From Actinomycetota bacterium (GTDB lineage: Bacteria; Actinomycetota; Actinomycetes; Streptosporangiales; Streptosporangiaceae): 24,120 nucleotides of DNA. A program made the translations under genes and the position numbers. Positions 1 to 7,262 of this stretch are shown here, piece by piece (position 1 is the stretch's first letter; each line of letters opens with the position of its first letter). Where the stretch lies: assembly GCA_003168295.1 (NCBI GenBank), contig PMST01000636.1, positions 1 to 24,120 on the forward strand, read 5' to 3'. Below the pieces are notes generated by a model, which worked only from the letters and a program-made list of their open reading frames with translations, was not told the origin of the DNA and did no database searches.

Positions 1-894
1 GCCCGCCGGTTCGACCCGGCCGGCCAGGCGCTGGTCATCGTCATGCTCGCCACCCTCACCTACGCCCTGATCGAGGGCCCGCACCGCGGCTGGGGATCGG
101 CGCTGATCGTGAGCCTGTTCGCCGTCTCCGCCGCCGCGGCCGCGGCCCTGCCCGTCGTCGAGCGCCGGCGCGAGCAGCCCCTGCTCGACGTGCGGTTCTT
201 CCGGAGTGCGCCGTTCAGCGGCGCCACCGTCATCGCGGTGGCCGCGTTCGCCGCGTTCGGCGGTTTCCTGTTCCTGAACAGCTTGTACCTGCAGGACGTC
301 CGCGGCTTCACCGCACTGCACGCGGGACTGCTCACCCTGCCCATGGCCGCCATGATCGCGCTGTTCGCGCCGGTCGCCGGACGGCTGATCGCGCGCTGGG
401 GACCGCGCACGCCGTTGCTCCTGGCCGGGCCGGCCATCGCGATCGGCGCCCTGCTGCTGGTGCGGCTCGGCCCGCACACCTCCGTCGGCTACCTGATCCT
501 GTCCTACGTCATCTTCGGGATCGGCCAAGGCTTCGTCAACGCGCCGATCACCAACACCGCGGTGTCCGGCATGCCCGTCGCGCAGGCCGGGGTGGCCGCG
601 GCCGTCGCCTCCACCAGCCGCCAGGTCGGCGCCACCCTCGGCGTGGCCATCACCGGGGCGCTCGTGGCCGGCGGCACCGGGGCCAGCTTCACCGCCGCGA
701 GCCACGCCGCCTGGGCCGTCATCGCCGGCTGCGGCGTCGCGATCGTGTTCGTGGCGTTCGTCTCCACCGGCCACTGGGCCGCGGGCACCGCCGAACGGGT
801 CCGCCTCAGCCTGGTCGCGGACAAGTCAGCCGAGGCGGGGGAGGTGCCCAGTGACCCAGCGCCAAGCACAGCACGATCAAGCACAGCACGATGA
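1..894 (+). CDS. MFS multidrug efflux transporter, DHA2/EmrB-QacA type (3' part only)
   Basis: The gene enters from the left edge with its frame open from base 1, so 297 C-terminal residues are visible and the start lies outside. The translation is a series of hydrophobic helices separated by short loops with Arg/Gly. One loop, G-R-L-I-A-R-W-G-P-R, is the type seen after a transmembrane helix in major facilitator proteins. Near residues 175-220 there is a G-x-G-Q-G-x-x-x-A-P stretch followed by S-R-Q-V-G-A-T-L-G-V-A-I, typical of the last helices of 14-TM proton-drug antiporters of the EmrB/QacA group. The expected role is proton-driven export of small toxic compounds across the cell membrane; the substrate cannot be read from sequence. 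The stop lies inside the next gene, a MarR regulator, overlapping it by 44 bp, which suggests co-transcription and self-regulated efflux. Confidence 0.88.
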   Translation, partial: ARRFDPAGQALVIVMLATLTYALIEGPHRGWGSALIVSLFAVSAAAAAALPVVERRREQPLLDVRFFRSAPFSGATVIAVAAFAAFGGFLFLNSLYLQDVRGFTALHAGLLTLPMAAMIALFAPVAGRLIARWGPRTPLLLAGPAIAIGALLLVRLGPHTSVGYLILSYVIFGIGQGFVNAPITNTAVSGMPVAQAGVAAAVASTSRQVGATLGVAITGALVAGGTGASFTAASHAAWAVIAGCGVAIVFVAFVSTGHWAAGTAERVRLSLVADKSAEAGEVPSDPAPSTARSSTAR

Positions 895-1294
895 CGGCGC
901 CACTCGCGTCTGGCAGGCCCTGCGGGCCTTCGTGCTCGCGCACGACCAACGCGACGAACTGCGCGACACCCTCGGCCTGGGCCGCGGCACGGGCCGGATC
1001 AAGGTCCTGCTCAGGCTGACCGAAGGCCCCCTCACGCTGCGCGACATCGCCGAGTTCACCGGCGTCGACGCCCCCTACGCCACGCTCATCGTCGACAGCC
1101 TCGAGGCCCGCAAGCTGGTCGAGCGGACGCCGCACCCCGGCGACCGCCGGTGCAAGCTCGTGACGCTCACCCCGGCCGGCCAGCAAGCCGCGGCCCACGC
1201 CGCGCACATCATCAGTCAGCCGCCGGCCGGCTTCACCCAGCTCACCGACGCCGAGCTCACCCTGCTGGAATCCCTGCTGGCCCGCCTCAGCTGA
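851..1294 (+). CDS. MarR-family transcriptional regulator
   Basis: This 147-aa winged-helix DNA-binding protein is of normal MarR length. A recognition helix region (about residues 70-90, G-V-D-A-P-Y-A-T-L-I-V-D-S-L-E) is followed by the wing signature H-P-G-D-R-R-C-K-L-V-T-L-T-P-A-G, which is diagnostic of the family. MarR proteins are dimeric repressors usually released by small phenolic or toxic ligands. The GTG start at 851 has a GGGGGAGG purine run a few bases upstream, inside the coding sequence of the efflux gene, so the two overlap by 44 bp in different frames. The pairing with a DHA2 exporter suggests that it controls that exporter's operon; the operon promoter lies outside the window, so no operator can be checked here. 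Confidence 0.9.
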   Translation: MTQRQAQHDQAQHDDGATRVWQALRAFVLAHDQRDELRDTLGLGRGTGRIKVLLRLTEGPLTLRDIAEFTGVDAPYATLIVDSLEARKLVERTPHPGDRRCKLVTLTPAGQQAAAHAAHIISQPPAGFTQLTDAELTLLESLLARLS

Positions 1295-1311
1295 CGCCCG
1301 CCTCCGCTGAC

Positions 1312-1803
1312 CTACCAGCGGAGCTGGGCGATCGTGTCATAGTCCGCCGAGGAGTACCCGACCAGTCCGGACGAGAGGGCGAAGATCCACTCCGGCACGC
1401 CCAGGGACAGCGCGAGGCGGCTGCACCGGGCGCAGAAGTGGGGTTCCTTCAGCCGCACCGAGTCGTCGGCCTCGAGCCGGACGTAGATCAGCCTGGAATC
1501 CGGCAGCAGCCGCCAGCCGTCGCCCTCTCGGGCCAGCGTGATCGCCCGCTGTTCGGCGTGGGTCCGGCACAGGTCGTGGTGACCGACCTCGCCGAACTTG
1601 CAGTAGCAGTGGTCTTCTCCCGGGAACGGCACCCCGTTGGTGCCCCAGCCCAGCAGGCTGCCGTCCCGCACCAGCACCGCGGCGTGCCGGGTCCGGGCGT
1701 GCGAATCCCGGGCCAGTTCCGCGGCCCGCTCCACCATCTGCTCGGCCAGATGGCTTTCGTGCCGTTTCAGCGGCCTCCATGGCGGCTCTTGCCCTGGTTG
1801 CAT
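1312..1803 (-). CDS. Zinc-dependent deaminase of the cytidine/deoxycytidylate deaminase superfamily
   Basis: A 163-aa protein with the two zinc-site motifs of the superfamily: H-A-E (about residues 82-84; His zinc ligand and Glu proton shuttle) and C-A-R-C (124-127; the C-x-x-C ligands). The usual P-C-x-x-C proline is replaced: here the sequence is P-H-F-C-A-R-C. An additional cluster, H-C-Y-C about 17 residues before the catalytic His, could be an extra metal site. Expected chemistry is hydrolytic deamination of a nucleobase, nucleotide or related amine; the substrate is not identifiable. I chose ATG 1803 because an AAGGG lies about 8 bases upstream; GTG codons at 1809 and 1812 are in-frame alternatives. 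The gene converges on the MarR gene with 17 bp between them and lies 47 bp after the FHA gene on the same strand. Confidence 0.75.
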   Translation of the reverse strand: MQPGQEPPWRPLKRHESHLAEQMVERAAELARDSHARTRHAAVLVRDGSLLGWGTNGVPFPGEDHCYCKFGEVGHHDLCRTHAEQRAITLAREGDGWRLLPDSRLIYVRLEADDSVRLKEPHFCARCSRLALSLGVPEWIFALSSGLVGYSSADYDTIAQLRW

Positions 1804-1850
1804 GCCCACCACCCTTCGCAGGACAGGCTAGCCTGCGCGGCCGGGCACGC

Positions 1851-2300
1851 TCATGCCGACACCACCACGACCGTGGTGTGCCCGATCCTGACCTTGTCGC
1901 CCTTCTTCAGCCGCTGGGGCTGGTAGATGCGGCGCCCGTTGAGCCAGGTGCCGTTGGTCGAGCCGAGGTCTTTGACGTACCAGAGGCCGTGGGCGGGCTG
2001 GAACAGGGCGTGCTGGCTGGAGGCGTGATCGTCGCTGATGGGCAGGATACCCTGGCGGCCCGCGGTGAATTCGGTGTGAAACACGCGGGCTTGATCGCCG
2101 GCCTGGACGACAAGCGACTGGGCGCGGAGCCCGTCCGCGACGGTGGCGTCGCCCTTGCTTGTGACGGCGGACGCGACGGCCCGCCAGGCTTTTTGCTCCT
2201 GCTCGGTGGTCTCTTCCCACGGTGGCAGAGACCCGGGGTTGGCGCCGCGGTGGGCTTCGTATGCGGTTTGCGCGAGGCGGTCTAGGTCGGGGCTAGTCAC
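1851..2300 (-). CDS. FHA-domain protein with an N-terminal short helical domain
   Basis: A 149-aa protein. The C-terminal two thirds (about residues 65-148) form a forkhead-associated domain, a phosphothreonine-binding fold. The signature elements are visible: G-R-Q (residues 81-83), S-S-Q-H near 93-96, D-L-G-S-T-N-G-T near 110-117 and N-G-R at 120-122. These include the Gly-Arg, Ser/His and Asn-Gly positions that contact the phosphopeptide. The first about 45 residues (Y-E-A-H-R ... P-P-W-E-E-T ... Q-K-A-W-R-A-V-A) resemble a short module I associate with actinobacterial and actinophage proteins; this is recognition from memory, not a search. In actinobacteria FHA proteins usually dock onto substrates of Ser/Thr kinases, but no kinase is in the window. 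The GTG start at 2300 has a poor Shine-Dalgarno (AAGG directly adjacent), so the start is uncertain. Confidence 0.85.
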   Translation of the reverse strand: MTSPDLDRLAQTAYEAHRGANPGSLPPWEETTEQEQKAWRAVASAVTSKGDATVADGLRAQSLVVQAGDQARVFHTEFTAGRQGILPISDDHASSQHALFQPAHGLWYVKDLGSTNGTWLNGRRIYQPQRLKKGDKVRIGHTTVVVVSA

Positions 2301-2342
2301 CCTTCGATGATGCCAGAGCCTCGCGTGGTCCTGTTAAAAAAA

Positions 2343-2367
2343 CGCGACGATGAAGACACGGACCGCG
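2343..2367 (-). terminator. Possible rho-independent terminator after the RCK-channel gene
   Basis: Read on the minus strand, a 6-bp stem beginning CGCG (two of the pairs are G-T wobbles) closes a 13-nt loop and is followed directly by seven T residues (complement of 2336-2342). It lies about 100 bases past the stop of the RCK protein and about 45 bases before the FHA start. The stem is weak, so the call is tentative; it would separate the two transcription units. Confidence 0.35.
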
Positions 2368-2465
2368 AGCGCGCCGCTCCGTTGACAGTAACAAATATGC
2401 CGAACGATCCTGATTCGTGTTCCCATCCACCGTCAGCGGTCGACGACGCCCCGCCGGGCGCCCGC

Positions 2466-4109
2466 TCAGTGCACGGAGAGGAACGGGCCCAGGCCGGTCC
2501 TGGTGGCCAGGACGATCAGCCGGTCACCAGGGCCGAGCCGGTAGCCGCGTTGCGGCGACCAGTCCAGCCGGGGGGATCCGCTGACCTGCAGCGCGAGCAC
2601 ACGTGCCTGCCCGTCCTGCTCGGTGTGGGTGATGAGGCTCCCGGCCAGCCCGGCCTGGTCCCCGACCCGGACGTCGGCGATCAGCAGGACATGGCGGCCG
2701 ACGGCTATGGTCCGCAGCACCTGATGCTCCAGCATGGCGGCGGCGAAGGCCGGCGCCGCCAGGTAGGGCACGCTGCGCGAGATCGTGTTGCCTGTCGTCT
2801 TCTGCAGCCGTTCGGCGAGATCGTCGTCGGTGAGCCGCAGCACGATACGCAGATCCTCCTTCAGCGCCCGTGCGTTCAGCGCGGTTTCCAGGTTGACGAC
2901 GTCCTGGCTGGTCACCGACACCAGCGCCATGGCCGTATCGAGGCTGGCGGCACGCAGCGTCGCTTCGCGGAACGCGTCGCCGATCACCACCGGCAGGCCC
3001 ATCTGGCGGGCCATCGGGATCCCCGTCGCGTTGGGGTTGTTGTCCACGCACACCACGTCGAAGCCCAGGTCGTGCAGCTGGCCCGTGATGCTGGTGCCGA
3101 CGTTGCCGAGCCCGACGACGATGACGTGGCCGCCGGGCGGCCGCGGCGCGCGGCGCACCGAGCCGGTCAGCCGCGCGCCGACCGCGATGGCGGTTACCAC
3201 CGGGATAAAGGCCATGCCGTCCAGGGTCAGCAGCACCTGCGAGGTCTTCTCGGCCCCGCTGAGGTGGGCGTTCGTAAGCGCCGAGCCGGTCAGGTCCATG
3301 AGGGTGAGGTACACCGCGTTGCTCACCGAATAGCGGGCCGCGGCGAGCAGTACGAACCCGATGGCTATCACCGCGAGCAGGGCCGAGAAGATCACCCCGA
3401 ACTTGTGCCATACCAGCCGGCGGAGCATGGTGGCGAAGGTCCGCGCCGGGTCACGCCGCCGGGTCAGCGGGTTGCGCGGCGTCCCGTCCGCGACGGCGAG
3501 CACCAGGTCGGCGTGGCCGGTGCGCGGCGGCAGGAGCCGGGGCTCAGCCGGGTCGTCGGTCACCGTGGCCAGGCCGCAGATGACATGGCCGGGCTCCACG
3601 TCGTCGTACTTGGCCACGTACAGGGTGCGCCGCTCGACCCGGACGTGGTTGGCGGCCGGCTCGCCCAGCGCGGCGGCGACGAACGACGGTGCCGACATCG
3701 CCGTCCCGGACAAGACCGTGCAGTCAGGGAAGAACAGCCGGAGGTGGTCGCCGAGGCGCCGGTTGTAGATGGCCAGGACCAGGCGCAGTCCGGGATTGAG
3801 CTCCTGGGCCCGCAGGCCGGCGTGCAGGTTGCCGACATCGTCTTGCCAGAGCACGGCCAGGGCCCGGGCCGAACCGATGTCCGCGTCGGTGAAAGCGTGG
3901 CTGCTGAGCTCGGGATGCTCGAGTATCTGGACCCCCGGCAGCCCGCTGATCTGCGGCCCGTGGTTGCGTTGCCGGGACGGCAGGATGACGGTCACCCGCT
4001 CGCCGTACCGGGACGTCAGTTCTTCGGTGATGCGGTAGGCAAGGGGCCCGTCGCCGCAGACGATGAGGTGGTCGCCCGGACTATCCGCACGCTGTGGGGG
4101 CGCAGGCAT
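2466..4109 (-). CDS. Two-TM, double-RCK (TrkA-N) ion-channel-like membrane protein
   Basis: A 547-aa protein (start at ATG 4109). Residues about 14-230 form a first Rossmann-type RCK/TrkA-N module (L-I-V-C-G-D-G-P-L-A). Two hydrophobic helices follow at about 237-258 and 291-313. A second RCK module begins with G-H-V-I-V-V-G-L-G-N-V-G (about 327-338), with a C-V-D-N-N-P strand end; a TrkA-C-like tail runs to the end. Such proteins gate or form potassium or other cation pathways at the membrane in response to nucleotide or ligand binding. Between the two helices, where a K+ channel would carry T-x-G-Y-G, the sequence reads D-L-T-G-S-A-L-T-N, so a standard potassium filter is missing. A TTG at 4151 gives a longer frame but starts inside tandem repeats and has no better ribosome site. 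The neighbouring GGDEF gene ends 97 bp upstream on the same strand. Confidence 0.8.
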   Translation of the reverse strand: MPAPPQRADSPGDHLIVCGDGPLAYRITEELTSRYGERVTVILPSRQRNHGPQISGLPGVQILEHPELSSHAFTDADIGSARALAVLWQDDVGNLHAGLRAQELNPGLRLVLAIYNRRLGDHLRLFFPDCTVLSGTAMSAPSFVAAALGEPAANHVRVERRTLYVAKYDDVEPGHVICGLATVTDDPAEPRLLPPRTGHADLVLAVADGTPRNPLTRRRDPARTFATMLRRLVWHKFGVIFSALLAVIAIGFVLLAAARYSVSNAVYLTLMDLTGSALTNAHLSGAEKTSQVLLTLDGMAFIPVVTAIAVGARLTGSVRRAPRPPGGHVIVVGLGNVGTSITGQLHDLGFDVVCVDNNPNATGIPMARQMGLPVVIGDAFREATLRAASLDTAMALVSVTSQDVVNLETALNARALKEDLRIVLRLTDDDLAERLQKTTGNTISRSVPYLAAPAFAAAMLEHQVLRTIAVGRHVLLIADVRVGDQAGLAGSLITHTEQDGQARVLALQVSGSPRLDWSPQRGYRLGPGDRLIVLATRTGLGPFLSVH

Positions 4110-4130
4110 GCCGCGATCATAATGTCGGCG

Positions 4131-4220
4131 GAACCGCCCGGGTGCCCGCAAGCGTCAGGAACCGCCCGGGGCGTAAGCGTCACGGACCGCCCGGGTGGGG
4201 CAAGCGTCAGGAACCGCCCA
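4131..4220. repeat. Degenerate tandem repeat, about 3.4 units of 25-28 bp
   Basis: Units at 4131-4158, 4159-4183 and 4184-4210, plus a partial unit at 4211-4220, each begin G(A/G)ACCGCCCG. The three full units end AAGCGTCA(G/C). Each unit contains CCCGGG; the middle differs in length and sequence. The array covers the stop codon of the GGDEF gene (4207-4209) and nearly all of the gap to the RCK gene. Confidence 0.8.
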
Positions 4221-5928
4221 CCCTGCTTGGCGGGACGGCCGCCTCGAAGTCGCTGGCGGGCGCCTCGAAGTCGCTGGCCGGCGGCTCGGGCAGGCCGGCC
4301 GGGGCGTTGCCGGCCATGGGCTCGGCGAGCTCGACCCGGTTTCTGCCCAGCCGCTTGGCCAGGTAGAGCGCGGCGTCGGCGAGCCGCTCGAGCCGGTCCA
4401 GGGTGCTGGCGTGATCGGGAAAACCGCTGACACCGATCGAGATCGTGACCGACACGTCGATGCCCGGCAGGGAGATCTCGGCGATCGCCGCGCGGATGCG
4501 CTCGGCGATCGCGAGCGCGGAGGCGATCTCGGTGTCGGGAAGCAGGATCGCGAACTCCTCGCCGCCATTGCGAGCGGCGAAGTCGCGGCTGCGCAGCACG
4601 TTCCGCAGCACCGCGCCGACATTGGCCAGAACCTGATCCCCGACCGCGTGGCCACGCTGGTCGTTGATCTGCTTGAAGTGATCCAGGTCAAGGAACAGCA
4701 GCGCGAGCGGGGAACCCGTGGCGGTGGCCTGCGCGAACATCCGCTTCAGCGTGTCCGCGGCGGCCCGCTGGTTGGGGAGCCCGGTCAGGCTGTCGGTCGC
4801 GGCCCGGATCTCCGCGATGGCCAGGTTGCGGAGGTTCGCCAGGACGGGTGCCGCCTGACCGACGGACTCGTGGATCCGTTCTTCCTCGGCCTCGGCGTAT
4901 GGAGTCGGGCGGTTGAGCAGGACGGAGCCGATCACCTCGCCGCCGACGGTGAGCGGAACGCAGGACGAGGCGCCCGGGCACGAGGCGCACACCGGGCACC
5001 CGAGCAGGACCGACCGCGCCGGGTCCTCGCGGTGCGTCCGGCCGGACCGGACCGCGAGGCAGGAGCGTGGTCTCGCGCCGCGCAAGGTCTCCGCCAGGGG
5101 CGAGCCGTCCGGCAGCGACGTCACCGCTTCCAGCCGGTCTGCGCTGTTGTTGCGGTTGAGCACCACCGCGGTGGTCGCCGTGAGCGCGCGCTCGAGGTAA
5201 AGCCGGAGGAGCTGATGCGCTTCTTCCTCGTCGTTGGCGACCTGCAGGGTGTCGGCGAACTCGGCCTGATCCTGACCCGGCTTGAGGTTCCGGCGGATAC
5301 GGCGGATCCCGGACAGCAGCAGCAGCACGCCGATCACGACGCCGAGACCGGCGGCGCCGACGATGAAGACGGTGGTTCTCGCCTCGTTCGCGGACGCGGC
5401 CATCTGGTCGCTGCGCCCACCTTTCTGCTCGACCCGGAAGAGCCGGTCAAGCTGGGCGCCGACGGGCTGGTAGGCGGCCGTCAGCCGGGCGGCGAGCGTC
5501 GCGTCCGGATGGGACGGGATGCCGACCGGGCTGAGCAGATCGCGGACGGTGGTCCACTGCCGGACGAACAGCTCGAAGTCGGTGTATTCGGCCCGGGGAT
5601 CGTTCGCGTGCAGCCGCTCGAGGGAGGAGAGCTCCGCGTCGGCCGCGGGCAGGATGCTGGTGTACAGCGAGCCGAAGAGCCGTGATCGCTGGGGCTGCCC
5701 GGCGGCCAGGAACGCCTCTTCGCCGGTGACGTACGCCGTGTCCATGTCCCGGGCGAGCTCGCGCGTCGCGGTGGAAGTGGTCAGTTCGTCGTTCGCGGTG
5801 TCATTTCCCAGCTTCGTCGACGCGTGAGTTCCCGCAATGCCAATGGCGGCGACGGCGATAGCCACGAGCGCGAGCCCGAGGCAAAGCGCTCCCAGTGCAC
5901 TACTCGCCGCTCTGGCCAGGGTCTTCAC
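4207..5928 (-). CDS. Membrane-anchored GAF-GGDEF diguanylate cyclase
   Basis: A 573-aa protein predicted to make cyclic di-GMP from two GTP. TM helix 1 is at about 12-33. A largely helical extracytoplasmic sensor (about 35-185) follows, then TM helix 2 (187-207), a GAF-like domain (about 230-365) and a GGDEF domain (about 375-540). The cyclase looks active: D-L-D-H-F-K (414-419) carries the metal-binding Asp, and the signature is G-G-E-E-F (455-459). An R-x-x-D inhibitory site (R-S-R-D, 446-449) lies five residues before it, so product inhibition is expected. The GAF region holds closely spaced cysteines (C311, C314, C317, C323), a possible metal or redox site. The tail repeats P-A-S-D-F-E-A twice, from a 21-bp duplication. 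The GTG start at 5928 has GGGAG five bases upstream. No phosphodiesterase (EAL/HD-GYP) is nearby. Confidence 0.92.
   Translation of the reverse strand: MKTLARAASSALGALCLGLALVAIAVAAIGIAGTHASTKLGNDTANDELTTSTATRELARDMDTAYVTGEEAFLAAGQPQRSRLFGSLYTSILPAADAELSSLERLHANDPRAEYTDFELFVRQWTTVRDLLSPVGIPSHPDATLAARLTAAYQPVGAQLDRLFRVEQKGGRSDQMAASANEARTTVFIVGAAGLGVVIGVLLLLSGIRRIRRNLKPGQDQAEFADTLQVANDEEEAHQLLRLYLERALTATTAVVLNRNNSADRLEAVTSLPDGSPLAETLRGARPRSCLAVRSGRTHREDPARSVLLGCPVCASCPGASSCVPLTVGGEVIGSVLLNRPTPYAEAEEERIHESVGQAAPVLANLRNLAIAEIRAATDSLTGLPNQRAAADTLKRMFAQATATGSPLALLFLDLDHFKQINDQRGHAVGDQVLANVGAVLRNVLRSRDFAARNGGEEFAILLPDTEIASALAIAERIRAAIAEISLPGIDVSVTISIGVSGFPDHASTLDRLERLADAALYLAKRLGRNRVELAEPMAGNAPAGLPEPPASDFEAPASDFEAAVPPSRVGGS
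4241..4282. repeat. 21-bp tandem duplication in the GGDEF gene tail
   Basis: Bases 4241-4261 and 4262-4282 are the same 21-bp unit with one mismatch (position 18 of the unit). On the minus strand they encode the heptapeptide P-A-S-D-F-E-A twice at the C-terminus of the diguanylate cyclase. They lie just inside the larger degenerate repeat array. Confidence 0.9.
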
Positions 5929-6244
5929 TTATCTCCCTTACCCCGGAAAAGCTAACTATAGAGCATTTCCCAGGTTGGCCAGATCAGGAATAAGCTTTAT
6001 TTCCAGAACCCTCACTAAAATCATGCGCCAAAATAGTGACCTAAACAACTATAAGTGGATTTGCCCGACGACAGAATCGTTATTCGCGGATCCTCTATAG
6101 CTGCGCGGTGGATCCGGGCTTTGCGGTCGATCCAGTGCACTGGGATACACCAAATCAACCACGAAGCCGAATCCACCACCGAAACCTGCCGCTGAGCACC
6201 GGAAAGCGTGACGCCCGGGACAGGCATGACCCGCTAACGTCCGC
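5929..6244. other. AT-rich intergenic region between the GGDEF gene and dhaK
   Basis: About 316 bp with no convincing gene. The part at about 5940-6105 is clearly poorer in GC than the rest of the window and contains runs such as AATAAGCTTTATT (an imperfect inverted repeat). It must hold the promoter of the GGDEF gene, which is transcribed leftward; a minus-strand TATAGT (complement of 5955-5960) is a possible -10 box, but I see no good -35 partner. The right part (6106-6244) is the downstream region of dhaK; no strong hairpin with a T run was found. Short open frames here lack ribosome sites and recognisable content. Confidence 0.6.
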
Positions 6245-7240
6245 TCAGAACGTCCGGATGGCGATCTCGGCGGGCGCGGCGAGCAATCCTGTGATCTCAT
6301 CGTCGAGGCGGCTGAGGGTGATGGATGTGCCGGCCATGTCCAAAGATGTGCAGTAGTTGCCGACGTAGTTCCGCCGGACGTTGATCCCGCGCTGCGCCAG
6401 TAGCTCATACGCGTACCCGTAGAGCAGGTAAAGCTCGCTGATGGGCGTGCCGCCGAGCCCGTTGATCATGAGCGCCACGTCGTCGCCCCGGCTGAACGGC
6501 AGGTCGGTCACGACCGCCTCGAGCAGTTCGTCGACGATCTCGTTGGCGCTGGCCAGCTTCTCGCGGCGGCGTCCCGGTTCGCCGTGAATGCCGACGCCCA
6601 TTTCCATTTCGTCGTCCCCGAGATCGAAGAGCGGGGAACCCTTGGCCGGCGGCGTGCACGACGTCAGCGCCATTCCCATCGTCCGGGTCACCGAGTTGAC
6701 CTTGTTGCCGATGCGCAGCAGCTCATCGAGCTCGGCACCCTGCTCGGACGCGGCCCCCACCGCCTTGATGACGAAGAAGTTCCCGGCCACGCCGCGCCGC
6801 CCGACCGTGTAGGTCGAATCCTTCACCGCGACGTCGTCGTCCACCAGCAGCGTCCCGATCGTGATCCCGTCAGCTTCCGCCATCTCCTGGCCCATCTCGA
6901 AGGCCATCCGGTCGCCGGTGTAGTTGTTGATAATGTGCAGCACGCCTTTAGCCGAGTTGAGCAGCTTGCTCGTCTCGAGCACGTAGTCCATCGGCGGTGC
7001 CGCGAACACGTCGCCTGGGCACGCGGCGTCGAGCATGCCCTTGCCGACGATCATGACGTGGGCAGGCTCGTGGCCGGACCCGGACCCCTGGATGACCGAG
7101 ACCTTGTCGTCGCGGGGCGCGTCGGTCCGCATGATGAGGTTGTACTCAGGCACGTACTTAAGCGTGTCCGGGTTGGCCAGAGCGATGCCCTTCAGCATCT
7201 CGGGTACAAACTGCCGGGGGTCGTTGACGAACTTCTTCAT
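6245..7240 (-). CDS. dhaK: Dihydroxyacetone kinase, substrate-binding subunit DhaK
   Basis: A 331-aa protein of the usual DhaK length. DhaK binds dihydroxyacetone covalently through a histidine and presents it for phosphorylation. The active-site elements are all present: G-S-G-S-G-H-E-P (His57), N-N-Y-T-G-D (Asp110) and G-I-H-G-E-P-G (His219, the hemiaminal-forming His). The start is ATG 7240, with GGAGG upstream in the 22-bp gap after the HAD-DhaL fusion; a longer upstream frame would run into that gene. The phosphoryl donor is unclear: in the PTS type, DhaM feeds phosphate to ADP on DhaL, while other kinases use ATP directly. No DhaM is seen here, so ATP-dependent action with the upstream fusion protein is the simpler inference. 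A related ketose such as erythrulose is an alternative substrate for this family. Confidence 0.93.
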   Translation of the reverse strand: MKKFVNDPRQFVPEMLKGIALANPDTLKYVPEYNLIMRTDAPRDDKVSVIQGSGSGHEPAHVMIVGKGMLDAACPGDVFAAPPMDYVLETSKLLNSAKGVLHIINNYTGDRMAFEMGQEMAEADGITIGTLLVDDDVAVKDSTYTVGRRGVAGNFFVIKAVGAASEQGAELDELLRIGNKVNSVTRTMGMALTSCTPPAKGSPLFDLGDDEMEMGVGIHGEPGRRREKLASANEIVDELLEAVVTDLPFSRGDDVALMINGLGGTPISELYLLYGYAYELLAQRGINVRRNYVGNYCTSLDMAGTSITLSRLDDEITGLLAAPAEIAIRTF

Positions 7241-7262
7241 GGCGTTACCTACCTCCAGGGAT

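Noticed and set aside
4131..4220. CRISPR-like spacing of repeats
   Set aside because: The units are 25-28 bp head to tail with no unique spacers, and no cas genes are present; they are ordinary degenerate tandem repeats.
2307..4430. Open frame of 707 codons on the plus strand
   Set aside because: It lies opposite the RCK-channel gene and the GGDEF tail. Its translation is rich in Arg/Gly/His/Pro with no motif, as expected from antisense frames in very GC-rich DNA.
4195..5685. Open frame of 496 codons on the plus strand
   Set aside because: It is antisense to the diguanylate cyclase gene, which has all its domain motifs; the plus-strand product is low complexity.
5956..6100. Inverted 8-mers CTATAGAG (5956-5963) and CTCTATAG (6093-6100), possible ends of a small mobile element
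   Set aside because: They are only 8 bp long, lie in AT-rich DNA where such matches arise by chance, and have no target-site duplication or transposase.
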